NCBI GenBank assembly: GCA_002633025.1
Contig: NMRB01002014.1
Coordinates: 50,333 to 114,332 of the forward strand
Reading direction: 5' to 3'
Length of the DNA: 64,000 bases
Origin: Notospermus geniculatus
Taxonomy: Eukaryota > Nemertea > Pilidiophora > Heteronemertea > Lineidae
Below, piece by piece: positions 21,584-33,889 of this stretch. Each line of letters starts with the position of its first letter. Position 1 is the stretch's first letter. A program made the translations under genes and the position numbers. Under the pieces are notes generated by a model. That model made no database searches, was not told where the DNA came from, and saw only the letters and a program-made list of their open reading frames with translations.

Positions 21584-21673
21584 TATGTCCCCAAGTTGAC
21601 CCCATCCGTTGTGAACGAGTTGGACAAGTTATTAGGCAACAAACCAGTCATACGGAAGGAACCGGTCAGATGA
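21584..21673 (+). CDS. KCNAB-like: Kv channel beta subunit, canonical terminal exon
   Basis: Acceptor CTTTCTTTTCCAG followed by YVPKLTPSVVNELDKLLGNKP, then VIRKEPVR and a TGA at 21671-21673. The vertebrate end is [29 protein letters not shown], so length and pattern agree. The last helix of the barrel plus a short basic tail is encoded. Joined to the eleven upstream exons this gives about 312 residues of the conserved core with no frame break. Confidence 0.93.
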   Translation, partial: YVPKLTPSVVNELDKLLGNKPVIRKEPVR

Positions 21674-21982
21674 CTAGCACCGGAGCCACCAGGCAATGTC
21701 TACGGTAACGCTCGTCCGCCACCACAGACGGGACAGAACAACCAGCCCTGCTCAATACAGTAGAGAGAGAATTCACCACAAGGTGGCAATCTTTTCAACT
21801 ACTTGTATCAAGGAAACTGGTACCTAGACACAATTGCTTGATGGCCCCATCAAAAAGCTATCACGATTATTGTATAATTGCTCATTATGAATCTGCATCC
21901 ATTGTTGTACGTTTTAAAACTGAGTTTAGAGTCTAGAGACCCTTTACTGTTCCTGTCCATTTTAGATATTGTCAATAGTTAA

Positions 21983-22181
21983 TGGGAGACGTTCCTGCCG
22001 CAAGAGGCCGCTTGTTAGCGGTCCTAGAACGTCGCAAAATTTGATGTCACAGACGTAAGCCATGGCGTCTACATCATTATGGATCACGTCGTGGCGTGCA
22101 TTTCTTCTCTGTGACATCAAGTTTCATGACGTTATAGGACCGCTAACTGGTGGCGGCCTTTAAAGGCAGTAAAGTCTCTCA
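21983..22181. mobile_element. Palindromic MITE, CTGCCG-CAAGAGGCCGC family (copy 1)
   Basis: Paired ends GGGAGACGTTCCTGCCG / GGCAGTAAAGTCTCTC, with TTAGCGGTCCTA / TAGGACCGCTAA and TGTCACAGA / TCTGTGACA inside. A second copy is at 37555-37745. It lies in the Kv beta 3' flank or UTR. Confidence 0.75.
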
Positions 22182-22952
22182 TTGAGACCAATTACTGTAA
22201 AGTCACTCCTCTGAAGTCAGTGGGCGCTTATTGGCACCTATCCAGCTGGTTTCGTTCATTCCTAGCAGATTGGAGTGAAGATGATAGGCCTGCTTCTGTG
22301 TTGGGCATTGATGCTGGAGTTACCAAACCGACCTTACAGGAGTGAACGACCAGTATATAGAACCATCTCTCAGTATATATAGGGTGTATCGAACGAAAAA
22401 CATCCCATTTCTGACAAGATGCGGTCAGATTATCTTGCCAAGGTTGCTCCAGAGCATAAGCCTCCAGCCGGCCATCAGAACTTTCAGGGTTTCCTGACAA
22501 AAACAGCTGTACAAGTTCTCAGTTATAGATTTATAATTGTTTTCATGCACAAATCAGGTCAAGGTCATACAAATGCAGAGACTCAAGGTCAAGGTTGTAT
22601 GAAGTGCACAAAATTTTGATAGGAATAGTATTAAGCGTTGATCACTGGCGCACGGATCCGGTCCGTTTCCAGTCCGTTTGCCCCTAGTTTTCGGAATACG
22701 ACAACACTGAAGTCCATTTGATCGATTTTTTAAGGATCTGAGTCAGACAAAATCTGTGTGACAGTGATCGACGCTTTAGAAGTTGAACTCATTTCTCTTC
22801 TCTAGTCATCATTCGTGTGGGAGACTTTCGGAAGTCTCCGGTTTTTGTGGGTTTGCACCTCAAATCAATAACATTGCCAGTACGGTACCCACAGAAGGGC
22901 TACTACAGGAGGCACAACGCTATGGTATTGAAACTGTACTGGTAGTTAAAGA

Positions 22953-22958
22953 AATAAA
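22953..22958 (+). terminator. Possible polyadenylation signal of the Kv beta gene
   Basis: An AATAAA about 1.3 kb downstream of the canonical stop. It is the first such hexamer I noticed after the terminal exon; the 3' UTR would then include one palindromic element (21983-22181). No direct evidence of cleavage. Confidence 0.3.
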
Positions 22959-22984
22959 CTGAGCTGCATGAGAACGGTACCCTA

Positions 22985-23155
22985 GCAAAACTAGCAGCAT
23001 AATGGTACCAGAACTGTACCGGTAGTTCATAAAATAAGGGTATTCTTGTTAAGCTAACTAGCGGTCTATAGGCATAATGGTACCAGAACTGTACCGGTAG
23101 TTCATAAAATAAGGGTATTCTTGTTATGCTAACTAGCGGTCTATAGGCATAATTG
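22985..23155. repeat. Tandem repeat, about 75-base unit
   Basis: AATGGTACCAGAACTGTACC plus GGTAGTTCATAAAATAAGGG and CTAACTAGCGGTCTATAGG occur twice in full, with a diverged partial copy just before. Confidence 0.8.
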
Positions 23156-23392
23156 ACCAATCTTTGTTAGTGCATTTCTGTTACAACTAGACTATAGCAA
23201 GATTTTTATTAATATATGCAATATACACGTATACTTCCAGTTCTGTTAATAGGTTCAATAATGTGTCAACATGTTTTTAATGTACATAATGTGATGGAAG
23301 TGACTATTAAAGATTGGAAAAAGCGTTCATCTTGGTAAAATCTGGCTCGACTCTGGCATCTGTTTGCTAAAAGTGAAGGATGATCCCCACAA

Positions 23393-23628
23393 TAGACGAT
23401 ATCACTCCAAAAGAGTGCAGCACCTGACGGGGTCAGCGTCATGACGTCCCGCACGTCATTTCATGATGTCTTGACGTGAGACGAAAAAAAATCAGATTGT
23501 TTCATGACGTCATGCTTGCTGAAACAACCGGATTTTTTTTCGAGTCGCGTCATGGCATTCAGAAATGACGTGCGGGACGTCATGACGCTACCCCGTAAGG
23601 TGCTGCACTCTTTTGGAGTGATATCGTT
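23393..23628. mobile_element. Palindromic MITE with CATGACGTC words
   Basis: About 65-base arms: CGATATCACTCCAAAAGAGT GCAGCACCT... CAGCGTCATGACGTCCCGCA on the left and the complement on the right. It holds several TGACGTCA-like (CRE-like) words. Confidence 0.85.
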
Positions 23629-23776
23629 TTGGTCTCCTTCTGCCATTGGGGAACTAACAAATGTGGCACAGTTTGGAGTCCTGCAGAAATAATGCTGAAT
23701 CTAAAACTGAATGGATTAAGGGGATTGTATTTCAATGGTACTGGTACTGAATCAATGCACTGCATTGTCAATGAAA

Positions 23777-23995
23777 TGGCATGGAATGGATTAAGAGCTT
23801 AGGGGAATCCATTGTCAGTGGTACTGTATGGATTAAGAACCTACAGGAATCCATTGTCAGTGGTACTGTATGGATTAAGAGCCTACAGGAATCCATTGTC
23901 AGTGGTACTGTATGGATTAAGAGCCTACAGGAATCCATTGTCAGTGGTACTGTATGTATGGATTAATGAGAGCTTTGGGGGAATCCATTGTCAAT
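23777..23995. repeat. Minisatellite, 42-base unit
   Basis: About five copies of GGAATCCATTGTCAGTGGTA plus CTGTATGGATTAAGAGCCTACA. Since 42 is divisible by three the frames stay open (repeat peptide IVSGTVWIKSLQES), an artefact. Confidence 0.9.
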
Positions 23996-24414
23996 GACAC
24001 TGGATGGATTCAAATTATGGTACTGAACAGAGTTTGAGTTTAGAGGAAATGAATCATTGAATGGATTATAATAAGAGTTAGGGGATTAATGAGGTTATGC
24101 TACTCTGTATTGGGATTTGACTACTCAGAAAAGCATTACTGTGTTTATAAAATTGTTAATGTTCAGTCATGTTTTGATTCTCTAAACTTTGTTATTAGGT
24201 CTAGGTATATCATGTGACCTGTAGGCAAGAGAATGTGAAGAGGGTATAACTTTATAATCCATTTACAAAGTAAATACTTACGAGTGGGCATTATTGGCAT
24301 CAAAAGGAGTTTAACTGTAACTGTAAGGGTTCAATTTGAAGGGTTTTGTTCCTTTTCTTTGGTGCCTACACTGAAAGTCTAGTGAGAGAGAGTCAATCTT
24401 AAAGGGATAGATGT

Positions 24415-24764
24415 TTCTCTAATTCACAGGTCTGTGCACTTCCGCAGGCCTTGTGTTTTGAGGCAAGTGAAAAACTGCTCGCCTGAGAACAATAGAAAAC
24501 TCTATTGTTCTCAGGCAAGCAGTTTTTCACTCGCCTCAAAACACAAGGCCTGCTTCCGCCGAAATCCCAACCAGAACCACGATCTGAAACTGGGTGACGT
24601 GACGCAAAATCCATGATTTTATAATTCAGTTATGGTCGACTCTTGACGCAACGTCTTAGAAGTCACTGTTGTGGGGTTGTCTGCGTCACGTCAGACCGAG
24701 GTTATGGTTGAGATTTCGGCGGAACTGCGCAACTTTGTCATACGTAAATTTGAGAATTTGTCTA
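24415..24764. mobile_element. Palindromic MITE, TAGACAAATCCC family (copy 5), itself interrupted
   Basis: The variant arm TCTAATTCACAGGTCTGTGC and right end ACGTAAATTTGAGAATTTGTCTA, with the family body GGTGACGTGACGCA and GTCACTGTTGTGGGG. It is interrupted near its left end by the hairpin at 24446-24551. Confidence 0.78.
24446..24551. mobile_element. Perfect hairpin inserted in the MITE
   Basis: Arms AGGCCTTGTGTTTTGAGGC... CTGCTCGCCTGAGAACAATAG and the exact complement, with almost no loop. CTTCCGC is repeated on both sides (24440 and 24553), a target-site duplication of about 7-8 bases. It shares GAGAACAATAG with the hairpin at 20190. Confidence 0.87.
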
Positions 24765-26034
24765 TACCACTGTCGGCCTACATTCATGGTCAAACGTGCA
24801 CACACCATTCATTTTATACCTCAAGTGAACTTACTTGGGGTCTATGTCTTCAGAAGGTGCGTGTGTAATACAAATCGCACTAACCTCCTTGAGATTCCCT
24901 TGTCACAAGTCCCATGATATTTTGATCACTCTATCAACTGTTTTGATGTTGTTGGGAACTGGAGTATGATCCATGCTCATTGTCACGTAAAGCAGCTATA
25001 GCATTTAGTTCTTTTAACATTTTTATATGAGGATTTGGTGTACATATGTAACAAACTGAATATATTATACTCTCAAATGACATACTGTATCGTTGTCAGT
25101 GATAACTGCACTAGAAGAAATCAAAATGATTTATGATATCGGCCTAGGCCTACTCCACCACATCTCATGTATAAACTGTGAATAGAACATCTGATTGACT
25201 ATCTAAGAACTCCCAAATGGGCAAGTCCACGGTCTCGGACGGGACGTTCTTTCACTTATTCAGTGCTGTTTCTGCAAATTTTGGAACGACAGAAAGATGT
25301 AATACCCTGCATCATGTCAGGCTCTTGTCCTTCTATGACCCTGGTATGAATTAAGTTCGTTGTGATTCATAATTAGTGCACAGTTTGCTAATTAGCTTTA
25401 ACAGTGCACAAATTCATTAGGCTAAAAGTGAACAATATCTATGGTGCCCCCCCCCCCCCAGTCTAGCAACACTTAAGTCTTTATAAGAAAATGAGGAGTT
25501 CTTTAACATGGAGTAAATAGGAACTTTGTATGAAAAAAATGAGATTCTACAATGTAGAAGAAGAGAGTTTACTTAGAACTTTTAATTTAGTGTCTGATAT
25601 GAAAATGATTCAAACATCTATTAATGTTGTTAAGGATGTGCGGTAATAATGAGGCAAAATATGTAAATAAGGCGACCTATTGACTTTAGTTGTATTATAG
25701 TTACCATGGTTACATTGGGATTTTACGAACTAAGTGTTAGTGATCTATTGAGATATGAATTTATGATCTAAGTGTTAGTGATGATGACATGGCACAGGCA
25801 TATAGACTAGTTATTCTGTGATGTACGAGGCCTCGCTATGGCTATGTGTGACGTATGACTGGTTTGAGAGGCGGGGTTCCTATTCGTTTACAACTCATGG
25901 ATGTTGGCAACGTAACCAACCAAGGAATGCAGCCTGCAGTGTTTTCTCCATTTTCAAATTTAGGTGTATATAATGTATATTCAAATTCTCCCAAAGAACC
26001 TTTAGGTTTCATTATCATTGCTAAGTTGTTTAGC
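24765..26034. other. Intergenic sequence
   Basis: No gene recognised. A run of about 13 C lies at 25447-25459. Confidence 0.45.
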
Positions 26035-26400
26035 TGGTACCCATCCAATTAATTGGCACCCAGCCAATTAATTGGTACCTAAAGTGGTACCCAGCCAGTT
26101 AGGTGGTATGCAACCAATAGATGGATATTCAATGACGTCATCACACGATGTAAACATGCTGCGTGCGCAAATTGGCGCCCTGTTCCACCAATGACGTTAC
26201 GTCGTTTGACGTGCGCACGCAAACTGGCGCCGTTGATGACGTCATTTTGTAAACAAAAACAGCAGAATGCAACCCGTCTATTAGGTGGTACCCAGCCAAT
26301 TAGGTGGTACCCAGCTTATTTTGTGGTACCAAGCCAATTAGGTAGTACCCAGCTAATTTTTAGGTGGTACTCAGCTAATTAACTATTGTTCAGTTAATTA
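26035..26400. repeat. GGTACCCAGCCAATTAG short-unit repeat
   Basis: Irregular 18-22-base units of GGTACCCAGCCAATTAGGT occupy 26035-26115 and 26280-26400. They flank a segment with TGACGTCAT and GCGTGCGCAAATTGGCGCC paired with GACGTGCGCACGCAAACTGGCGCC, probably an inserted element. Confidence 0.75.
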
Positions 26401-27675
26401 ACTAAGTAATACTGATGCGTTAATTAGTTCCAGCTCTTGTGAATTTATTCGTTTTTCTGGATGCAAATGTGTATATAATTCCTGGTGTATATACTAAAGT
26501 TATTTCCATTTATATTCTAAGATGTAAATGTTAGGGTTTATGAATCTTGATTATCCTCTTTAGAAAAGCCTATCTTTATGGGAGAGCACGGTGCGAACTG
26601 TACAATGCTTGAACTTGAATAACATTCTTGTTAAATGAACAGTACAGTTTCTACCGACTTGCTACATTATTGTCATCATCAGCATTGCCAAATCTAGGAT
26701 TTTATCCTGCCACATGCCACAAGTCCTGCGGTGGGTGAGTCGCTTTGACAGCGTAGGTTTCCTCCTACGCTACAAATCGCACAATATTGATGAAGAAGAA
26801 TTTCATTATGCAAATATCCAAATCTTTCGCCATTTTGCAATTTCTAAAAAGTTCCATCTTGCTCTCTCTGTCTAACTCTACAGGAGGTAGAGTATTTTCC
26901 TGTATCAGTTGTACATTGCTTGATTTAGCCAATTTATTTGAAGCTAACCTGTCAACTAAAAGACACGGCGATATCAAAATTGTTGACATAACCGGCAGGA
27001 AAACTACGGTAGTGAAAACGATGGACAAAATGTGTGGCAGTCTACCCAGCGGATGTCGCTGAATGATCAACAAGGGCTAGATTGCCTGTGTGTTGTGCAT
27101 TGAATTGAATTGATCTAAGGCCTAGCTACTGTTTACCAGTTACGTTCTACATGTCAGCTATTGAAATGTGCGGGTTCACCAAGGCCACAACACTTTCCTC
27201 AAATGCGACATCCGCCGGGTTTTCCTAGACCGCCACACAAGTTAAGGTGTAAGATGTACAGCGAGTCGAAGTGCACAATGCATTTTCCTACACGTTGGGT
27301 CAAGTAGAGTAGGCCTACAGTAGGCCAAGCGGTGGGAATGACACATCTCCACACATTGCTGCTAAATTCTGTGTACCGGTACACACTCGGTACACGTCGC
27401 ATGGCCCGGCCCGCCACACTCTACTTGAAACCTCAAGGGTACCTCAGCCAACTTTCTCAAATACATGTATGTCATATAAGAATGTACAAACCTCTTCAGC
27501 AATGCAGCCTATGAAACCAATTTCAAAATGTGTCTTCTGCTTGCAAAAACGACTTGTTTCTTTTCCTGCTTGGTTCAGCTCTATTTGGCAAATCAACTGA
27601 AATTTGGGTGTGTGTTGTGGTTGAAGGCCTTCAGAACACTACCATTATAGCAAGGTGAATACACTGCAAGGACCA

Positions 27676-27783
27676 GGGCCCGTATGCACAAAACATCTTA
27701 AGTGTAAAATTTCCCTTATCTTTTGTTTGGAACAATAGTTTAAGGGGAATTTTACACTTAAGATGTTTTATGCATACGGCCCC
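27676..27783. mobile_element. Hairpin MITE, GGGCCCGTATGCA ends
   Basis: Arms GGGCCCGTATGCACAAAACA, TCTTAAGTGTAAAATTTCCC and their complement ending ATGCATACGGCCCC, with a loop of about 25 bases. It resembles in design the hairpins at 54073 and 60535. Confidence 0.82.
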
Positions 27784-28399
27784 AGTACCCTCATAAATGG
27801 ACAATTGGAATACCGGTAGGTCTATTACAGGGCTTGGTAATCATCAAGGTTGGGCAACTCAACCAAACAATAAAGTCTAGGGATTAGCACAGGGAAACTG
27901 AAAATGACCACAGGAACTGGGCACGGAACACGTTTCACTGCATTCTGGAGTTCAATGCAGTTTTCCCACATAATCATAAGGCTGAGTACACGTTGGCCTT
28001 GAGGTCACCAGGTATTGTGCCCACGCTGACCAATGCTGGACAATAGGCCTATTGTACAAGTAGTGTACATGTGTGATCCCTGGAGAGTATTACAAACTAC
28101 ACATGGGTGTGATTTGAAATAAATCTACTCAGGGTATTTCAGTTTACCACGAGTCTGAACTTCCTTGGGCAACCAATATTCAACAACCTCCACCTCCCAT
28201 GTGACCCTGTATTCTGCAAGAGTTAACAACTTGGACCTGCCTGGTTACAGGGATGTTATAATCAAACTGGTTTTAATCTAGCATAATAAAGCTAAAATAC
28301 TACATGAAATATATCTTGACTTACTTATTTCACCACTACATTCCAGTTGCCTTTCCTCATCAATGTCATGGCTCCTTCATAAAGGAGCATTTGAAAAGC

Positions 28400-28785
28400 T
28401 TCAGTGGCACCTCAACGGATGAGTGTTCAAGAAAGCTGTAGGCCTAGTGGCTCTGTGATGAAGGAACCTTCAAAGGCGCTGTAGTGGCTACTTGATGGAG
28501 GAAACGTTCAAGGAATCTGTAGTGGCTCCTTGAGAAAGGAACCTTCAACAAAGCTGTAGTGGCTCCTTGATGAAGGAACCTTCAACAAAGCTGTAGTGGC
28601 CCCTTGATGAATGAACCTTCAATAATGCTGTAGTGGCTCCACAATAAAGGAACCCTCAAGAATGCAGTAGTGACTCCTTGATCAAGGAACCTCCAAGAAA
28701 GCTGTAGTGGCTGCTTGATCAAGGAACCTCCAAGAAACCTGTAGTGGCTACTTGACGAACGAACCTTCAAGAAAGCAACACAGGT
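28400..28785. repeat. Minisatellite, 36-37-base unit
   Basis: About ten copies of AAGCTGTAGTGGCTCCTTGA plus TGAAGGAACCTTCAAG. An open frame on the minus strand over it is an artefact. Confidence 0.88.
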
Positions 28786-29733
28786 CAATTTCTTCATTTG
28801 AAATACACATTTATTATAAAGTTCTGACTTCACGCCTACATGGTGATCATGGCAAAATGGGCAAGTCAACAGTACAAGCATGCGGCCACTGGTTCTTAAT
28901 TCTACGTCTGCAAAACAGACCCATCTCATTTCAACCATGAGTAACCTCACACCATCTCGCACACAGCGCCACACTGGCATACTAAGGAACAAGTGAAAAT
29001 GTTCAGGTTGTGAGCATATTTCCTATTCTGTAAAACTGGTGCACAAATTTTCAATCTGTTCGGGAATTTCCCAAATTCATTATGATTCAGAATTAGTTTT
29101 TGTTTCTCTCACCAGGGGGCACAGACACTCAAATAATGAAGAGGGACAATCCTAGAGCACCAATCCACATGGATTTTTCTCTGCATCAATGTGTAAAAGT
29201 ATACCGAATAGTGAGCACCCATCCTTGTGAGTTTTTTCAACGTGATGACCCAAGTAACCTGATGAGCTTACATTACTGAACATCAACATGGAATAGCAAT
29301 TGCATATTGGAGAACAAGACCCCTCCTCATCAATCTTCAAGTTCTGCCATGTTTTTTTGTTTCAGATATAGTGAGAAATTGCCAATATACAGAACTCAAG
29401 TTTAATTTTTTTCCAAAATTCAAGCACACCGAGAAGCCAAAATGGCAGTACATTTCATCGTAACTGAAATCAAACTCCTGGTAAAGTATGATTCACCCTA
29501 ACTTCAACATGGGCAAAGTGCCAAGCTTGGAAATGTGCACAAGTCAGTGGTTAGCAATCAATGTCACAGTTACCTAATGATGTTAGAGTAACTTGGTTTA
29601 CTTTCCATGGCCCAAGAGCAAACACCTCAAGGTTGTGCTCAGGCAACTGGTAAATACTGTGGTTTGTGGTTTAAACATTGTGTTCACTTGTGGTGTCTGT
29701 TGCATAGGCCTGGCACTTTGCCCATGTTCAAGT
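28786..29733. other. Intergenic sequence
   Basis: No exon or element recognised. Confidence 0.45.
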
Positions 29734-29888
29734 AAAGGCGGTGACAGACTAGCGCGCAAGCAACGTATCGGGAAAGCGTTCAACCAATCAGGGAGGCGGT
29801 AACATGGACCGAAACACCTACCAAAGAATCTGATTGGCGGAACGCCTGCACGACGCACTGCGTACACACCAGTCTATCACCGCCTTTA
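29734..29888. mobile_element. Imperfect palindromic MITE, AAAGGCGGTGA ends
   Basis: Terminal AAAGGCGGTGACAGACTAGC and GTCTATCACCGCCTTT are paired. Subterminal CCAATCAG / CTGATTGG and GCGTTC / GAACGC also pair. It has drifted more than its neighbours. Confidence 0.7.
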
Positions 29889-30113
29889 GGGTGAATCATA
29901 AGTTTACAGTTGAATTCGAACCTTGTAGAATGAGCCACCAGCTGGACAGACTTGCGACCGATCATGCGCTCAGTATAAAACAATACAACCATGTATATAC
30001 AATAAAATTATATTTATAGAATTTGTACATGAAGCATTGTCCATTATTTACCCCTGATGCCGGCATTCAACAGAAACGACTGGGAACAGAACACAAGCAA
30101 ACGTTTGTAGGCT

Positions 30114-30245
30114 TACTATAGTCATGTACCATAAATTGCGGACCATGTTTACATGGCGTCAGTGACGTCGCAATGCATCAGCATGTGTTGGATGCACTAC
30201 GACGTCACGTCACATGGCCCGCAATTTTCGGTACACATCTATAGT
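30114..30245. mobile_element. Palindromic MITE, ACTATAG ends
   Basis: Arms ACTATAGTCATGTACCATAA-ATTGCGG-CCATG and CATGG-CCGCAATTTTCGGTACAC-CTATAGT. The inner region holds GTGACGTCG and ACGACGTCACGTCAC. Confidence 0.78.
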
Positions 30246-30499
30246 AATTTACTGAAGAATTTCAACTTCAGGAACCAAACTTTATGAGAATTTTGACAGT
30301 CATCAAATCACACTTCAGAAAATTTTGAGTTTTCAGTACCCTTGTCACTTTCATCAGAGCCCTTTCCCTAATTTTCATTACTTCTCAAGAAATTCACTCC
30401 CCAAAAGCATCAAGCCATTTTTTCTCTAGAGACAACATCAACTGTAACTACTCATTAACTTATTGCTTTTAATAGCGAGTATGGATAGATAGAAGACTG

Positions 30500-30662
30500 G
30501 GTGATATTTTTCGTAATGTAGGGGGAAACCAGAGCCTGCAGAGGAAACCTAAGATGTCAGGGATAGATGGCTCACTCTTCCAACTGGAATGACAAGGGAT
30601 TGAACCCGTGTCCTCATACACATAGGTGGCAGATGTTGATGGCACTATGCCACCCTGACGAC
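30500..30662 (-). mobile_element. tRNA-derived SINE, family 1, minus strand
   Basis: Reading the minus strand from 30662: TCAGGGTGGCATAGTGCCAT, a B box GGGTTCAATCCC and GGTTTCCCCCTACATT. Confidence 0.7.
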
Positions 30663-30787
30663 ATTACAAGTTTGGTTTGGAACGTAAACAGAGGGAAAAT
30701 TTTTAGCCAATTCACTCAAAGCAAATAATAAGCAGACAACATTTTTTGCAGGATATTTTGAAAGGTGTAGTATCATTACCAGAACAG

Positions 30788-31824
30788 AAGGATGCACCTT
30801 TTTGGTTAGAAAATATCTCACATTTCCACATCATGTATTAAAAGCGTTGCCCACTGAAAATGCTAAGAACTTAGAATTTTGGCAAGTTGAATAACATATT
30901 TCTTGCAATATGGACAAGGTAATTTGAGCATTATCCAATGATTGGTATCATTAAAAGTTTGAATATTCGAAACATTTTTAGGACATGACTTTTACAAAAC
31001 ATTGAGTTGTTAATGCCTTTAAGTATTGGAAGGCCGGTTAAAAAGTACACAGTGCAATAATGCAGGATTATCCTAAACACTGTGTGAACCAGCAGAATCA
31101 AAAATGAATCCACATTTTGATAATAAATACCACTAAAAAGCATCACAATTAATCCAAAAGATTCTAAAAGGCTACACAAAATATAGTCTCTGCTGACCCC
31201 CCTTGCACTGTACAAGCTACCAGCACACCCCACCTCACGTCAAAGGATGCCATTCCATTTCTCCTTGATTATCATTCGCCAGTAAGTCCAACTGCTTTGA
31301 TCTGGTGCTCAATGCATGATTCCATATCATTTAATCTCTGTCCTAACGTGGCCTATAACAATATGTGACCCTCCACCACAAAACCAGTCGGAAGTCGTTC
31401 TGAGGTTGGCAGGTTCGGACTGAATTATTTGTCAATTTCAATATTGTCTGTCTATTCTGAAGTCAGAGTGATTCTATTTCTTTCCTTATATCTCCTGGTG
31501 TCATCTCAGTATGTTTAGGCTCATTTTCCGTGCGACAGGTTTTGTGGTGGATGTTCACATATTTTAAAATCATACTGCAGTTTGAAGAGTAACAAAATTC
31601 TGTGATCCCTGATAATATGTGTGAAATATTGAATAATTATTTCATATCAGTATTACCATAAATTTATTAATTTCTGCTGTAACTGATAAGGCAGAAAATT
31701 CTACAGAATTGACAGTGCATTTGTTAACATGCATACATTATATTCTTTGAATCTGGTACCGTACATGCTCATCTGAGAAATTACTTATTTATGACTGTAG
31801 ATTACATTTCTGAATCAAACGCAA
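30788..31824. repeat. Copy A of a 1-kb direct duplication flanking a gap
   Basis: Nearly identical to 32346-33384, with a few substitutions and small indels. It ends exactly where the N run begins, with the same sequence (TCTGAATCAAACGCAA) with which copy B continues into unique DNA. Confidence 0.9.
31364..31559. mobile_element. TGTGACCCTCCACCAC element (copy A)
   Basis: Inverted ends TGTGACCCTCCACCACAAAA and TTTTGTGGTGGATGTTCACA, about 196 bases. Relative of 12305-12675 without the nested hairpin. Confidence 0.75.
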
Positions 31825-32345
31825 NNNNNNNNNNNNNNNNNNNNNNNNNNNNNNNNNNNNNNNNNNNNNNNNNNNNNNNNNNNNNNNNNNNNNNNNNNNN
31901 NNNNNNNNNNNNNNNNNNNNNNNNNNNNNNNNNNNNNNNNNNNNNNNNNNNNNNNNNNNNNNNNNNNNNNNNNNNNNNNNNNNNNNNNNNNNNNNNNNNN
32001 NNNNNNNNNNNNNNNNNNNNNNNNNNNNNNNNNNNNNNNNNNNNNNNNNNNNNNNNNNNNNNNNNNNNNNNNNNNNNNNNNNNNNNNNNNNNNNNNNNNN
32101 NNNNNNNNNNNNNNNNNNNNNNNNNNNNNNNNNNNNNNNNNNNNNNNNNNNNNNNNNNNNNNNNNNNNNNNNNNNNNNNNNNNNNNNNNNNNNNNNNNNN
32201 NNNNNNNNNNNNNNNNNNNNNNNNNNNNNNNNNNNNNNNNNNNNNNNNNNNNNNNNNNNNNNNNNNNNNNNNNNNNNNNNNNNNNNNNNNNNNNNNNNNN
32301 NNNNNNNNNNNNNNNNNNNNNNNNNNNNNNNNNNNNNNNNNNNNN
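31825..32345. other. Assembly gap (521 N)
   Basis: Run of N between two copies of the same 1-kb sequence. Confidence 1.
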
Positions 32346-33384
32346 GGGTACACCTTCTCAGTAAGAAACTATCTCGCAGTTCCACATCATGTATTAAAAG
32401 CATTGCCCACTGAAAATGCTAGAACTTAGAATTTTGGCAAGTTGAATAACATATTTCTTGCAATATGGACAAGGTAATTTGAGCATTATCCAATGATTGG
32501 TATCATTAAAAGTTTGAATATTCGAAACATTTTTAGGACATGACTTTTACAAAACATTGAGTTGTTAATGCCTTTAAGTATTGGAAGGCCGGTTAAAAAG
32601 TACGCAGTGCAATAATGCAGGATTATCCTAAACACTGTGTGAACCAGCAGAATCAAAAATGAATCCACATTTTGATAATAAATACCACTAAAAAGCATCA
32701 CAATTAATCCAAAAGATTCTAAAAGGCTACACAAAATATAGTCTCTGCTGCCCCCCCTGCACTGTACAAGCTACCAGCACACCTCCACCCCACCTCACGT
32801 CAAAGGATGCCATTCCATTTCTCCTTGATTATCATTCGCCAGTAAGTCCAACTGCTTTGATCTGGTGCTCAATGCATGATTCCACATCATTTAAATCTCT
32901 GTCTTAACGTGGCCTATAACAATATGTGACCCTCCACCACAAAACCAGTCGGAAGTCGTTCTGAGGTTGGCAGGTTCGGACTGAATTATTTGTCAATTTC
33001 AATATTGTCTGTCTATTCTGAAGTCAGAGTGATTCTATTTCTTTCCTTATATCTCCTGGTGTCATCTCAGTATGTTTAGGCTCATTTTCCGTGCGACAGG
33101 TTTTGTGGTGGATGTTCACATATTTTAAAATCATACTGCAGTTTGAAGAGTAACAAAATTCTGTGATCCCTGATAATATGTGTGAAATATTGAATAATTA
33201 TTTCATATCAGTATTACCATAAATTTATTAATTTCTGCTGTAACTGATAAGGCAGAAAATTCTACAGAATTGACAGTGCATTTGTTAACATGCATACATT
33301 ATATTCTTTGAATCTGGTACCGTACATGCTCATCTGAGAAATTACTTATTTGTGACTGTAGATTACATTTCTGAATCAAACGCA
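32346..33384. repeat. Copy B of the 1-kb direct duplication
   Basis: See copy A. It contains the second TGTGACCCTCC element at 32925-33120. Confidence 0.9.
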
Positions 33385-33889
33385 AGGAATTGCTAAGTAT
33401 GTCATCATTTGTGGTTGACCAGATCTAGCCTAGGCCTACTTGGGATGTCGACAGTGGGATGTCGACAGTGAAGTGTGCTCGGCCTGCACAGCGAACAAAA
33501 ATAACCCAAAGAACCAGCGGCCTCAAAACCCTGAAACATCTGGGAATCTTCAAAACAAACTTCGAAATTTTCAACCGAAATCTCGCTTGACTTGTCATTC
33601 CCATGACCACAACTCGCCCAAGAACACACCTCCATCAAATCACTATGAAATGTCCAGTAGGCACAAACGACTCTAAAGTACATGTCCCTTGAAAATTGTC
33701 ATGTTTCCCACCAAGGGAATCTACTATCTCCTGCTTCCATCAGACTTGACTGAAATACATTACATCTTACTTATACTTGCTGAGTACCGCACCAATAAAT
33801 AAACAAAATACATATCGCTTCATTGACTACTACTCACCCTCAGACAAATCTATTTACCCTTTTGTGAAGGCGCTTCCTCCGCGTGAGAG

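Noticed and set aside
23781-23997. IVSGTVWIKSLQES repeat protein
   Set aside because: Product of a 42-base minisatellite.
31789-32429. Long ORFs across the gap
   Set aside because: Consist of N; meaningless.
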